Shown in pieces: positions 10,036 to 19,358 of a DNA stretch of 64,000 nt. Origin of the DNA: Candidatus Methanoperedens sp. (GTDB lineage Archaea > Halobacteriota > Methanosarcinia > Methanosarcinales > Methanoperedenaceae); assembly GCA_026552955.1 (NCBI GenBank), contig JAPMTS010000010.1, positions 1-64,000 on the forward strand. Direction: 5' to 3'. A model generated the notes under the pieces. It saw nothing but the letters and a program-made list of their open reading frames with translations, made no database searches and was not told the DNA's origin. The translations under genes and the position numbers were made by a program. The first letter of the stretch is position 1; each line of letters opens with the position of its first letter.

Positions 10036-11133
10036 ATGAAAGCTATACTCGGGCTTGAAGATGGTACATTCGTAATAGGTGAAGGGCTCGGCGTGGAGGG
10101 AATTGTTCAAGGAGAGCTTGTTTTTACGACCCAATACACAGGATACGAAGAAGCTTTGACAGACCCGTCATATAAAGGACAGATATTGATGTTCACATAT
10201 CCGCTTATAGGGAACTATGGAATAAGCGGTGAAACTTTCCAATCAAATTGTATGCAGGCTGAAGGACTGGTGGTCAGGGAAGCCTGTGACCATCCTTCGC
10301 ATTACAAGTCCAAACGTTCCATCTATGAATATTTGAGGGACGAAGGAAAATCCGGAATAATGGGCATTGACACCCGTATGCTCACGATCAAAACAAGGGA
10401 ACGCGGAACAATGAAGGCGGCAATAATAGTGGGCAGTGATGATGGCAGGGAAGCGGTAAGACTTGCAAAAGAACAGGAAGATATTGGCGGTCTTGACCTT
10501 ATAGGCAAAGTCACCTGCAAACAGCCTTACCAGCTTACAGGAAATAAAGACGGTGACAATATCGTTGTAATGGATTTTGGCGTCAAAAGAAATATTATCA
10601 AGAGCCTGAACAACAGGGGGGTCAATGTTACTGTGGTTCCTGCAACAACACCGTTGAAAGATATAATGAATTACGAACCGGATGCAATACTCCTTTCCAA
10701 TGGACCGGGAGATCCGCAGCAGGCAGTAAATGGCATATCCGTTGTAAAAGAGCTTGCCGGACAGCTCCCGATTTTCGGGATTTGCCTTGGCCATCAGATA
10801 ATATCCCTTGCCCTTGGCGCCCAAACATATAAAATGAAATTCGGCCACCGCGGTGCGAACCAGCCTGTCAAGGATCTAAAACGGGGTATCGTACACATAA
10901 CATCGCAGAATCACGGTTATGCAGTTGATGAAAGCAGTATCGATACAAAAGAGCTCATGATCACACAGTTCAATACCAACGATAAGACAGTTGAAGGACT
11001 GCAGCACAGGGATCTTGATATAATGTCGGTCCAGTATCATCCCGAAGCGCATCCAGGGCCCCTTGATACTGAGAAGATCTTCTTTGACAGGGTTGTGGAG
11101 ACAACAAAGAAAATGAAGGTACTGGTTAAATGA
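10036..11133 (+). CDS. carA: Carbamoyl-phosphate synthase small subunit
   Basis: 365 residues: the N-terminal CPSase small-chain domain (about 1-130) and a C-terminal class I glutamine amidotransferase domain with the nucleophile Cys in FGICLGHQ (about residue 250) and the His-Glu pair in QYHPEAHPGP. It hydrolyses glutamine and channels ammonia to CarB for carbamoyl phosphate (pyrimidines and arginine). CarB is not adjacent; the next gene downstream is porC after about 130 bases, so the large subunit must be encoded elsewhere. pyrE lies 47 kb away in this window. Confidence 0.95.
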   Translation: MKAILGLEDGTFVIGEGLGVEGIVQGELVFTTQYTGYEEALTDPSYKGQILMFTYPLIGNYGISGETFQSNCMQAEGLVVREACDHPSHYKSKRSIYEYLRDEGKSGIMGIDTRMLTIKTRERGTMKAAIIVGSDDGREAVRLAKEQEDIGGLDLIGKVTCKQPYQLTGNKDGDNIVVMDFGVKRNIIKSLNNRGVNVTVVPATTPLKDIMNYEPDAILLSNGPGDPQQAVNGISVVKELAGQLPIFGICLGHQIISLALGAQTYKMKFGHRGANQPVKDLKRGIVHITSQNHGYAVDESSIDTKELMITQFNTNDKTVEGLQHRDLDIMSVQYHPEAHPGPLDTEKIFFDRVVETTKKMKVLVK

Positions 11134-11261
11134 AGAATGGTAATATTCTGGATTTCATAATTTTTATCCCGTAAAGAATAAATACCTTAATGCAATTGTC
11201 TGGGGTATTCATCATGATTGATTGTTAAATAATTATTATATTATTATTCTTGGAGAAAAAA

Positions 11262-11807
11262 ATGAAGGAAATTCGAATACATGGTCGCGGTGGACAGGGT
11301 TCTGTGACGGCAGCAGAACTACTGGCCGTTGCCGCATTTGAGGATGGAAAATACAGCCAGGCCTTCCCTGCATTTGGCGTGGAAAGAAGAGGCGCTCCCG
11401 TAACTGCATTTGTGCGCCTTGACGACAAACCCATACGCTTACGAAGCCAGATATATGAACCGGATTATGTGATAGTACAGGATGCAACCCTGGTGGATGT
11501 TGTTAATATCGCTGCCGGGGCCAAGCCCGATGGATTTATTTTAATAAACACGGAAAAAAATCCCGCATCTTTTAATCTTAATACCAGAGCTAAAATTAAG
11601 ACCCTTGACGCCACAAAACTTGCAATGGACATTATTGGAAAACCTATTGTCAATACGATCCTTGCCGGTGCGTTTGCTGGTGTTTCCGATCTTATAAATC
11701 CCGAATCCATTAAGAATGCTGTGATGGAACGGTTCCCGGGAAAAGTCGGCGAGAAAAATTCGCAAGCCATCCAGGCTGCATATGACCTTATGGAGGCCCA
11801 GCGATGA
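11262..11807 (+). CDS. porC: Pyruvate:ferredoxin oxidoreductase gamma
   Basis: 181 residues from ATG 11262, which has GGAG seven bases upstream (a TTG at 11250 is in frame but less likely). The N-terminal [17 protein letters not shown] and [10 protein letters not shown] motifs are diagnostic of the gamma subunit of archaeal four-subunit 2-oxoacid:ferredoxin oxidoreductases. First gene of the overlapping porCDAB operon. The enzyme converts pyruvate and CoA to acetyl-CoA and CO2 with reduction of ferredoxin, or works in reverse for carbon fixation. An AT-rich stretch with TATA-like sequence precedes it (about 11228-11250). Confidence 0.95.
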   Translation: MKEIRIHGRGGQGSVTAAELLAVAAFEDGKYSQAFPAFGVERRGAPVTAFVRLDDKPIRLRSQIYEPDYVIVQDATLVDVVNIAAGAKPDGFILINTEKNPASFNLNTRAKIKTLDATKLAMDIIGKPIVNTILAGAFAGVSDLINPESIKNAVMERFPGKVGEKNSQAIQAAYDLMEAQR

Positions 11808-12064
11808 AACTCGTAATCAAAACAGTGGTCAAACCGGGAAGCACGCGAGCCAATAAGACAGGTGCCTGGCGTTCATTCATGCCGGTTTTTGACCATAAAC
11901 TGTGCAGTAAATGCGGTATATGCGCGATCTATTGTCCCGAAGGTATCGTCAATAAATTGGAAAATGGCTATTTTGAGCCTGATTATGATTATTGCAAAGG
12001 GTGCGGTATATGCGCTAACGAGTGCCCAAAGAAAGCCATCGTAATGGTGTTGGAGGGAAAATGA
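11804..12064 (+). CDS. porD: Pyruvate:ferredoxin oxidoreductase delta
   Basis: 86 residues with two CxxCxxCxxxCP [4Fe-4S] motifs ([13 protein letters not shown] and [13 protein letters not shown]). This is the ferredoxin-like subunit that relays electrons out of the POR complex. Its ATG overlaps the porC stop by four bases, and its stop overlaps the porA ATG, indicating translational coupling. Confidence 0.95.
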   Translation: MKLVIKTVVKPGSTRANKTGAWRSFMPVFDHKLCSKCGICAIYCPEGIVNKLENGYFEPDYDYCKGCGICANECPKKAIVMVLEGK

Positions 12065-13248
12065 GAAAAAACATGGTTGTTGTAGAAGGTTCTTATGCTG
12101 TGGCACATGCCGTCAAGGTATGCAGGCCAAATGTAATATCAGCATATCCTATTACTCCCCAGACGCATATTGTGGAAGACCTTGCACAGTTTGCTGCTGA
12201 TGGTGATATGAATTGCGAATATATGAATGTTGAATCGGAGTTCTCAGCCATATCGGCGCTAGTAGGGGCAAGCGCAGCAGGGGCAAGGACTTATTCATCC
12301 ACGACATCGCAGGGACTGGCCCTTATGCATGAAGTGTTATTCAATGCCTCAGGAATGAGATTACCCATTGTCATGACCGTTGTTAACCGCGCTCTTTCGG
12401 CTCCTATCAATATATGGAATGACCAGCAGGACTCCATATCCCAGAGGGATACGGGATGGATACAACTCTATGCTGAAGATGTCCAGGAATCGGCGGACAT
12501 GACCCCGCAAATATTTAAACTTGCAGAGGATGAAGATGTTTTGCTCCCTGCAATGTCCTGCATGGACGGATTCATCCTTTCCCATGTTTATGAACCTGTG
12601 ATTTTACTTGAGCAGAGCCTCACTGATGAATTCCTTCCCTCTTATAATCCCGAATTCGTCCTTGACCCGAAAAATCCCATGTCGTTCGGAGCTTTTGCTG
12701 ATCCCAGTACATACACAGAGTTCAGGTACAAGCAGGAAAAAGCAATGGGTGTTGCTTTAAAGAAAATAGAAGAGATCGCGAATGAATTCAGAGATATTTA
12801 CGGAAGATATTACGGCGGTCTTATAGATGGTTATGTTCTTGACGATGCCCAGATAGTCATTATTGCGATGGGTTCGATCATTGGAACTATAAAGGATACT
12901 ATCGATGAACTTCGAAAAGAAGGAGAAAGTGTTGGACTTCTCAAAGTGAGATCTTTCAGGCCGTTCCCGACAGATTCTATCAGGAAAGCATTGAAAAATG
13001 CAAGAGTGGTCATAACTCTTGATAAGAATATTTCGATCGGCAAGAATGAGGGGGCTCTTTGCACTGAAGTCAAAGCATGCCTTCATAACACAGATAATAG
13101 AGTGCCAGTTATCGGTTTCATGGTAGGCCACGGAGGGCGCGATATTCCCATACACATGATCAAAAAAATTATCAACAAAGCAAAATTAGTCGAGAAAGGC
13201 ATCTTCGTGGAAAGCGAATATGCTGACCTGAGGGAGGACCTGGCATGA
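12061..13248 (+). CDS. porA: Pyruvate:ferredoxin oxidoreductase alpha
   Basis: 395 residues. The start at 12061 (ATGA overlap with porD, GGAGG about 5 bases before) is preferred to an in-frame start inside porD. Contains the pyrimidine-binding domain with [37 protein letters not shown] and NIWNDQQDS, then the domain II transketolase-like part. Together with PorB it forms the thiamine-diphosphate active site. Pyruvate rather than 2-oxoglutarate is inferred from the GCD-AB subunit set and the close match to archaeal PorA. Confidence 0.95.
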   Translation: MRKNMVVVEGSYAVAHAVKVCRPNVISAYPITPQTHIVEDLAQFAADGDMNCEYMNVESEFSAISALVGASAAGARTYSSTTSQGLALMHEVLFNASGMRLPIVMTVVNRALSAPINIWNDQQDSISQRDTGWIQLYAEDVQESADMTPQIFKLAEDEDVLLPAMSCMDGFILSHVYEPVILLEQSLTDEFLPSYNPEFVLDPKNPMSFGAFADPSTYTEFRYKQEKAMGVALKKIEEIANEFRDIYGRYYGGLIDGYVLDDAQIVIIAMGSIIGTIKDTIDELRKEGESVGLLKVRSFRPFPTDSIRKALKNARVVITLDKNISIGKNEGALCTEVKACLHNTDNRVPVIGFMVGHGGRDIPIHMIKKIINKAKLVEKGIFVESEYADLREDLA

Positions 13249-14117
13249 GCCTGCTAAAACCTGGTCATCGAGGCTGTGCAGGGTGCTGCGATGCACTTGC
13301 AGCAAAATTCATGCTTGATGCACTTGGGGAAGATGTTATTGTTGTAAGCCCCACAGGATGTCTTGAAGTATTTACCACACCCTATCCTGAATCCGCATGG
13401 GGTGTGCCATGGGTGCATTCACTTTTTGAGAATGCAGCAGCTGTTGCTTCAGGTATTGAAGCCGCGTTAAAAGCGCTTGGAAAGAAGAATAACACAAAAG
13501 TGGTTGCAATAGGCGGAGACGGCGCTACCCTTGATATCGGCTTACAGGCAATATCAGGCGCATTTGAACGCGGGCATGATATAACGTATATTTGTGTGGA
13601 TAATGAGGCTTATATGAACACCGGTATCCAGCGAAGTGGTGCAACACCATTATATGCAAGCACAACCACAAGTCCTGCCGGTAAGGTTTCTATCGGGAAT
13701 CCCCAGCATAAGAAGAATATGCCCGCGATAATAGCAGCTCACGGATCGCCTTATGTTGCAACTGCATCCATTGCATATGCACCTGATATGATGAAGAAAG
13801 TAAAAAAGGCAGCACAGGTAAAAGGTCCTACTTACGTTCATGTCCATGCTCCATGCTGCACAGGGTGGAAATTCGAGGGCTCAAAGACCATAGAGGTGGG
13901 CAGGTTAGCAGTTGAGACCGCAATGTGGCCCCTGTATGAAATGGAAAATGGCCAGGTCACCGGAGTAAGGAAGATCAAAAACAGGAAACCTGTGGAAGAT
14001 TACCTGAAAGTACAGGGGCGCTTCAAGCATCTTTTCACCATGGAAGGCAGAAACGAGGATATCAAAAAGATACAAGAAATAGCTGACTGGAATGCGAAAC
14101 ACTTCGGCCTGGAATAA
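13245..14117 (+). CDS. porB: Pyruvate:ferredoxin oxidoreductase beta
   Basis: 290 residues. [15 protein letters not shown] at the N-terminus holds part of the proximal [4Fe-4S] cysteines. The thiamine-diphosphate binding motif [11 protein letters not shown] ... [10 protein letters not shown] is complete (about residues 89-127), and [14 protein letters not shown] supplies later cysteines. Four-base overlap with porA. Last gene of porCDAB. Confidence 0.95.
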   Translation: MSLLKPGHRGCAGCCDALAAKFMLDALGEDVIVVSPTGCLEVFTTPYPESAWGVPWVHSLFENAAAVASGIEAALKALGKKNNTKVVAIGGDGATLDIGLQAISGAFERGHDITYICVDNEAYMNTGIQRSGATPLYASTTTSPAGKVSIGNPQHKKNMPAIIAAHGSPYVATASIAYAPDMMKKVKKAAQVKGPTYVHVHAPCCTGWKFEGSKTIEVGRLAVETAMWPLYEMENGQVTGVRKIKNRKPVEDYLKVQGRFKHLFTMEGRNEDIKKIQEIADWNAKHFGLE

Positions 14118-14181
14118 GTACCTCAATGGAGCGATTCCAAAGTTTCCGTAATATTTTAACCCGGATGCATAGCCATTAATT

Positions 14182-14206
14182 TGCGTTCATCTGTGTTTAT
14201 CCGCGG
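14182..14206. repeat. Dispersed GCGTTCATCTGTGTTTATC repeat
   Basis: TGCGTTCATCTGTGTTTATC plus CGCGG in the porB-cupin gap. Its complement resembles 7129-7150. Sequences of this type occur as short intergenic repeats in many genomes. Nothing else gene-like is seen in 14118-14340 apart from AT-rich promoter-like sequence before the cupin gene. Confidence 0.45.
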
Positions 14207-14340
14207 TTGAATTTTTCAAATTATTTTTTAAATTCTCAATCATGATAAGTTTAGTCGTTGAAACAAAAATCTTCCGGTTTTAGCCGTGGAAGAGTGTCAA
14301 TATAGCATTATTTTAATACCTTCATCACATTGTTAATTCT

Positions 14341-14649
14341 ATGGCTGGCTCTATCATAGTAAAGGACCATATCGAATACAATACCGGATCAGTGGTCAGT
14401 AAGACCTTGAAGCAGAACCCTGCAGGTTCCATAACATTATTTGCTTTTGATGCAGGACAGGGATTAAGCGAGCATTGCGCCCCATTTGATGCAGTTGTCC
14501 AGGTTATTGATGGGGAGGGACATTTCATAATTGGGGGAGATGAACATGTTTTGAAAGAAGGAGAATTAATAATTATGCCGGCAAATGTGCCGCATGCTGT
14601 CAATGCAAGGCAGAAGTTCAAGATGATGCTTATAATGTTGAAGGCATGA
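14341..14649 (+). CDS. Small cupin-domain protein
   Basis: 102 residues forming one cupin barrel. The first motif shows only G...SEHCAPFDAVVQVIDGEG: the usual HxH pair is reduced to HCAPFD, with Glu present. The second motif PANVPHAV supplies the last His. It probably binds a metal or small ligand; no reaction can be assigned. No Shine-Dalgarno is evident, so translation may be leaderless. It ends opposite the convergent haem-motif protein, with a shared terminator between. Confidence 0.85.
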   Translation: MAGSIIVKDHIEYNTGSVVSKTLKQNPAGSITLFAFDAGQGLSEHCAPFDAVVQVIDGEGHFIIGGDEHVLKEGELIIMPANVPHAVNARQKFKMMLIMLKA

Positions 14650-14662
14650 GCAAACAGTTAAG

Positions 14663-14722
14663 AAAAATAGTTGACAGATGTTTTCATATCACTACTATCT
14701 GATCTGCCAACCTATTTTTTTT
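14663..14722. terminator. Bidirectional terminator-like hairpin
   Basis: AAAAATAG-TTGACAGAT (14663-14679) pairs imperfectly with ATCTGCCAACCTATTTTT (14702-14719), followed by a T-run. It lies between two convergent stop codons. Confidence 0.55.
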
Positions 14723-14732
14723 ATCTAAATCT

Positions 14733-15227
14733 TTAATTTTTTCTCTTTGCCAGAATTGTCAATGCGAACAATCCTACAAGGGATGCAAGAATTCCGAATC
14801 CCGGAGATTTTGCTGCCTCGGTTGTAACAGGCATTTCTTCTTCCGAAGTCTCTTCCATAGTCTCTTCCATAATTTCTTCCGAAGTCTCTTCCATAGTCTC
14901 TTCCATAGTTTCTTCCTGAGTTTCTTCGGTTACTTCGGCTGTGACTGATGCTGAAGCTGTTGGTGTTATCGCAGTTGATTCAGGTTCGCCTATAGCTATC
15001 AAGGCTGCACTGGCATTAGCAGCGTGGTCAGACTGGTTCTCAAATAGCATTCCATAAGAGTTACGCGGCCCATCGCTGGCACCATTATTATGACAGGTCT
15101 CACAAGAACCTGTGCCATACACTTCAGTAAGATTTGTAAGATACTGTTGTTTTGCAAGAGACGTCGGTGCTCCTATAAGTATCATTAATGCTAACAAAAC
15201 ACACATTATTACTGTTTTCTGATTCAT
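14733..15227 (-). CDS. Exported haem-motif protein, PGF-CTERM-like anchor
   Basis: 164 residues from ATG 15227, which has GGAGG about 7 bases upstream; earlier in-frame starts are unlikely. A signal peptide (about 1-26) is followed by one CETCH haem c motif in a DUF-like segment with NSYG. Then come an acidic low-complexity stalk of EETM/EETS repeats and a C-terminal KSPGFGILASL hydrophobic helix with a basic RKN end, the layout of PGF-CTERM archaeosortase substrates. It is probably a cell-surface mono-haem protein carried on a negatively charged stalk. Its role in extracellular electron transfer is inferred from the multiheme context of the genome only. Confidence 0.8.
   Translation of the reverse strand: MNQKTVIMCVLLALMILIGAPTSLAKQQYLTNLTEVYGTGSCETCHNNGASDGPRNSYGMLFENQSDHAANASAALIAIGEPESTAITPTASASVTAEVTEETQEETMEETMEETSEEIMEETMEETSEEEMPVTTEAAKSPGFGILASLVGLFALTILAKRKN
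14839..14922. repeat. 12-bp coding tandem repeat
   Basis: Seven units of TCTTCC(ATAG/GAAG)T(C/T) in register, encoding the EET[M/S] stalk on the minus strand. A 36-bp higher-order unit is visible twice. Expect length variation between strains. Confidence 0.85.
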
Positions 15228-15496
15228 ATATTGTTCCTCCTTTGTCTCTCCCATTACTATTCTTTTATGAAGTGGAGGGAGTAACAAATGAATAGTTATG
15301 AATCATATATAATCTTTGCTAATTCTGCTGATTTTTATCGATGCTTTCACTATTAAATTGTAGAACCAGATAGGTATATTAAACATCGGATATTATGTTA
15401 GGATAAATTGAATATGATTATGAAGTATATATTTATTAATGGATATATTCGCAATTTCAAGAACCGGACTTATTGAACTTTATATGGAGGCAATTC

Positions 15497-17755
15497 ATGA
15501 GAATTCTCATAGTTTCAAATCGACTTCCGTTCACTGTTCTTGAAAAGGAAGGTACGTTCAGATATCAGGAAAGCGTAGGCGGCATGGTGTCGGGTCTTTC
15601 AGGATACATTGATTCAATGAAAACATCTTCATTTGTAGAATTAGAATATATTTGGATTGGATGGCCGGGGATAACTATTGAAGATAAAAGACAGCAAGAA
15701 GAATTAAAATCAAAAGCGCTTTCTGATTTTCATGCATATCCCATTTTTCTTTCCAGGAAAACAATGGATAAATTCTACTATGGTTTTTGCAACAAAACCC
15801 TGTGGCCGCTATTTCACTATTTTCCGTCTTATACTGTATATGAAGAGGACTCATGGAGATATTACAGGCATGTAAACGAAAAATTCTGCGAAGCTTTAAT
15901 GGAAATAATAAAACCTGATGATATCATCTGGATCCATGATTATCATCTCATGCTTCTTCCAATGCTTCTGAAAAAAAAGTTTCCTGATAATCCTGTTGGA
16001 TTTTTTCTCCACATTCCTTTTCCTTCATTTGAAATTTTCAGGTTGCTACCCAAAAAGTGGCAGAAGGCTTTACTGGAAGGGATACTGGGAGCTGACCTGG
16101 TGGGATTCCATACGCATGAATATACTCAATATTTCCTGAGATGTGTTCTTCGCATACTGGGTCATGAGAACAATATGGGCAAGATTATAACCCAGGAAAA
16201 GATCGTAAAAGCGGACACATTTCCAATGGGTATTGATTTCCAGAAATTCCATGATCATACAAACAGTGCGCAAGTTCAGAAAGAGGAAGAAAAATTTGAC
16301 AGGATGCTTGCAAACTACAAAATAATTCTTTCTATCGACAGATTGGATTATACTAAAGGTCTTATCAACCGTCTTCTCAGCTATGAAGTCTTCCTTGAGA
16401 GATATAAGCAATGGCATAAGAAATTAATACTTCTAATGATAGTTGTTCCTTCCCGCATTGGAGTAGAATACTATCAGCAGAATAAAAAAGAAATAGATGA
16501 ACTTGTTGGCAGGATCAATGGAAGGTTTGGCAGCATCGACTGGACGCCAATATCCTACCAGTACAAGTATTTGCCATTCAGTTCTCTTGTGGCCCTTTAT
16601 AAAAGAAGCGACATTGCATTGATTACGCCTTTAAGAGATGGTATGAATCTCATATCAAAAGAATATATTGCAGCAAGAACCGATAAAACAGGTGTTCTCA
16701 TACTCAGCGAAATGGCTGGGGCTTCAAAAGAACTCGGAGAAGCCATCATCATAAATCCCAATAATACAGAAGAGATCACTGAAGCATTGAAAGAGGCGCT
16801 GGAAATGCCAAAGGAAGAGCAGATCAAGAGAAACCATATTATGCAGGAAAGGCTCAAATGTTATGATATTGTAAGATGGGCACATGATTTCATTGAAGGT
16901 TTGCTTTCAGTAGGCGAGGAACAAAAAAGATTTGATGCAAGACTATTGAATCACAAAGTCAAGGAAGAGATGATAGTAGATTTCAATAAAGCCAGAAGAA
17001 GGCTTATCTTATTAGATTACGATGGGACGCTTGTTCCATTTGCTCTGAGCCCTCAGATGGCAGTACCGAACCGGGACACTTTGAATATTCTCATGAGTTT
17101 TTTAAAGGATATGCGCAATGAAATTGTCCTGTTGAGTGGCCGGGACAAAGATACGCTTGAGAGATGGTTTGGATTGCCAAATATAAACCTTGTGGCTGAA
17201 CATGGGCTATTGATTAAGGAAAAAAATTGTGAATGGAGAGCAGTTAAGCAATTGAATGATCAATGGAAAACAAGGATTTTTCCTTTACTCAAGTTATATG
17301 TGGATAGGGTACCCGGATCCTTCATAGAAGAAAAAGATTTTTCTATTGCATGGCATTATCGCAAATCTGATCCTGAACAGAGTTCGGGGCAGGCAAAAGA
17401 ACTGATGGATACACTCGTAAATCTTACTTCAAACATTGATGTTCAGGTAATGCCGGGTAATAAAGTTGTGGAAATCCGGAATTCAGGTTTTGACAAAGGC
17501 ACAGCTGGGATGCACTGGATCTCAAGAAACGAATACGATTTTATACTTGCAATCGGCGATGATTTCACAGATGAGGACCTATTCAAAATCCTTCCTGATA
17601 CTGCTTATTCAATCAGGGTTGGAATTACTCAATCATATGCAAGATTTAATCTTCATAATTATGTGGAAGTTATTGAACTTCTCAGGCAAATGGTTAAAGT
17701 TGATATGAGGTCGGATAGCATTAAAAGAGGGATTCTTGATGAAATTCCCGGTTAA
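15497..17755 (+). CDS. Trehalose-6-P synthase/phosphatase fusion
   Basis: 752 residues from the ATG at 15497 (GGAGG seven bases before). The N-terminal GT20 domain (about 1-470) has NRLPF, the GGMVSGL loop, HDYHLMLLP, FFLHIPFPS, RLDYTKG and the acceptor block TPLRDGMNL. It makes trehalose 6-phosphate from NDP-glucose and glucose 6-phosphate. The C-terminal HAD domain (about 485-745) has LLDYDGTL, LLSGRD and AIGDDFTDED, and dephosphorylates it to trehalose. A bifunctional fusion gives the whole pathway in one polypeptide. Trehalose is a compatible solute. Downstream are an MFS transporter (overlapping), glycosyltransferases and MscS, consistent with osmotic adaptation. Confidence 0.95.
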   Translation: MRILIVSNRLPFTVLEKEGTFRYQESVGGMVSGLSGYIDSMKTSSFVELEYIWIGWPGITIEDKRQQEELKSKALSDFHAYPIFLSRKTMDKFYYGFCNKTLWPLFHYFPSYTVYEEDSWRYYRHVNEKFCEALMEIIKPDDIIWIHDYHLMLLPMLLKKKFPDNPVGFFLHIPFPSFEIFRLLPKKWQKALLEGILGADLVGFHTHEYTQYFLRCVLRILGHENNMGKIITQEKIVKADTFPMGIDFQKFHDHTNSAQVQKEEEKFDRMLANYKIILSIDRLDYTKGLINRLLSYEVFLERYKQWHKKLILLMIVVPSRIGVEYYQQNKKEIDELVGRINGRFGSIDWTPISYQYKYLPFSSLVALYKRSDIALITPLRDGMNLISKEYIAARTDKTGVLILSEMAGASKELGEAIIINPNNTEEITEALKEALEMPKEEQIKRNHIMQERLKCYDIVRWAHDFIEGLLSVGEEQKRFDARLLNHKVKEEMIVDFNKARRRLILLDYDGTLVPFALSPQMAVPNRDTLNILMSFLKDMRNEIVLLSGRDKDTLERWFGLPNINLVAEHGLLIKEKNCEWRAVKQLNDQWKTRIFPLLKLYVDRVPGSFIEEKDFSIAWHYRKSDPEQSSGQAKELMDTLVNLTSNIDVQVMPGNKVVEIRNSGFDKGTAGMHWISRNEYDFILAIGDDFTDEDLFKILPDTAYSIRVGITQSYARFNLHNYVEVIELLRQMVKVDMRSDSIKRGILDEIPG

Positions 17756-19358
17756 AGATTCGTTAACAGAAGAAGAATTGGAATCCGGTCTTAAGAATGT
17801 GATAATGGATGGCCTCACAACACAGGCAATAGCAACATTGACAGGTGGAGTATTCCTTGTGGCTTTTGCGCTAAAACTTGGAGCTTCTAACCTGATTATC
17901 GGTATTCTTGCAGCCATCCCGCCTCTTGGGCAGCTGATTCAGATACCTGCAATATATATTGTGGAGAAATACAAGGTCAGAAGAGATATTTGTATCGTAA
18001 GTACGGCAGTGAGCAGGTCATTCTGGCTTCTGATTGCTCTGATTCCTTTCCTTGTTTTTCTTAAAGACCCTCTGATCCTGCTTATCATTGCTTTAACAAT
18101 AAATGCGGCTTTCTCAGCCATCGGAGGTTGCAGCTGGAACTCATGGATGCGCGACCTTGTTCCCACGGATCGAATGGGATCTTTTTTCGGTAAACGAATG
18201 ATCTATTCAAGTATAGTGGGAATTATCTTCAGTCTTGCTGCTGGTATTTTTATAGATTACTGGAAACAATTATATCCTGAAAATGAGTTATATGCATATT
18301 CATATATTTTTTTCGCTGGATTCCTGACAGGTATGCTGGGACTGTATTTTCTTTCACAGACACCTGAGCCCCGAATTGTTATCATGCAAGAAAAGATCAA
18401 TTTCGCAAGGTTGCTTATGCAGCCTTTCAAGGATGCCAATTTTAAAAACTTGATCATTTTCCTTGGATCGTGGAATTTTGCCGTAAACCTGGCAGCTCCT
18501 TTTTTCACGGTTTACATGCTTATAAGATTAAAGCTTGATATGTCAACTATTATACTTCTCATGCTATTGAACCAGGTTATTAGTATTGCATCCTTGAATT
18601 TGTGGGGAAAATATTCTGACAGGTTCAGCAATAAATCGATACTCAGTATAAATGGTCCTTTATTCATAGTATGCATTCTTGCATGGACTTTCACGGCAAG
18701 ACCTGATATGTATGTATTGACCATGCCGTTATTGGTGGTCATACATATCCTGATGGGTATTTCCACAGCGGGAATAACTCTTTCATCCGGAAATATCGGG
18801 CTCAAATTAGCCCCAAAAGGACAGGCTACTTCATATTTAGCAACAAGCAGTTTTATTAATTCTTTAGCAGCAGGAATCGCTCCGATTCTTGGTGGATTAT
18901 TTGCTGATTTTTTTGAAAACCGCAAACTCTGGATGAGCATTGGATGGGAAAGTCCGGTAAGGATTCTTGATATTCAAGCACTGTATTTTCAATCATGGGA
19001 TTTCTTTTTTCTTTTTGCATTCCTGATCGGTTTTTATTCTATACATAGATTGGCATTGGTAAAAGAAGTTGGAGAAGTTGATGAGAAGATCATAATAAAT
19101 GAACTTATTTCTGAAGTAAGAAGGGATATGAGGTCCTTTTCCACAGCAAGTGGTTTGAGAAGCACGATCCAGTTTCCGTTTTCTGTTTTGAGTAGCACCA
19201 TTAAGAATGTAAATGTTCTGAAAGATTTTAAGAGTTCTCTCAGAAATTTAAATAGGAGACGGGTAATTAGAAGTACCATGTTCAGATCTGCATTTGAAAA
19301 GCGCTTAAAGAGCATCTCACGTAGGGAGAGATTTGAGGAGATTAATAAACCTCTATAG
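17739..19358 (+). CDS. MFS transporter
   Basis: 539 residues from ATG 17739, overlapping the end of the trehalose synthase gene by 17 bases. About 11-12 hydrophobic segments lie between residues 20 and 440, with an MFS-like R...DRMGSFFGKRM loop between the halves. Unusually it carries a basic, poorly hydrophobic C-terminal tail of about 100 residues. Substrate unknown. Because it is co-transcribed with trehalose synthesis it may export or import trehalose or another sugar. It ends inside the 3' end of the convergent glycosyltransferase gene (17-base overlap). Confidence 0.85.
   Translation: MKFPVKDSLTEEELESGLKNVIMDGLTTQAIATLTGGVFLVAFALKLGASNLIIGILAAIPPLGQLIQIPAIYIVEKYKVRRDICIVSTAVSRSFWLLIALIPFLVFLKDPLILLIIALTINAAFSAIGGCSWNSWMRDLVPTDRMGSFFGKRMIYSSIVGIIFSLAAGIFIDYWKQLYPENELYAYSYIFFAGFLTGMLGLYFLSQTPEPRIVIMQEKINFARLLMQPFKDANFKNLIIFLGSWNFAVNLAAPFFTVYMLIRLKLDMSTIILLMLLNQVISIASLNLWGKYSDRFSNKSILSINGPLFIVCILAWTFTARPDMYVLTMPLLVVIHILMGISTAGITLSSGNIGLKLAPKGQATSYLATSSFINSLAAGIAPILGGLFADFFENRKLWMSIGWESPVRILDIQALYFQSWDFFFLFAFLIGFYSIHRLALVKEVGEVDEKIIINELISEVRRDMRSFSTASGLRSTIQFPFSVLSSTIKNVNVLKDFKSSLRNLNRRRVIRSTMFRSAFEKRLKSISRRERFEEINKPL

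Noticed and set aside
10243-10848. 201-codon frame antisense to carA
   Set aside because: Shadow of carA; the protein has no motif, and the carA frame is complete.
15473-15496. Longer N-terminus for the trehalose synthase
   Set aside because: The GGAGG at about 15486-15490 fits ATG 15497, and the protein then begins MRILIVSNRLPF as in the family.
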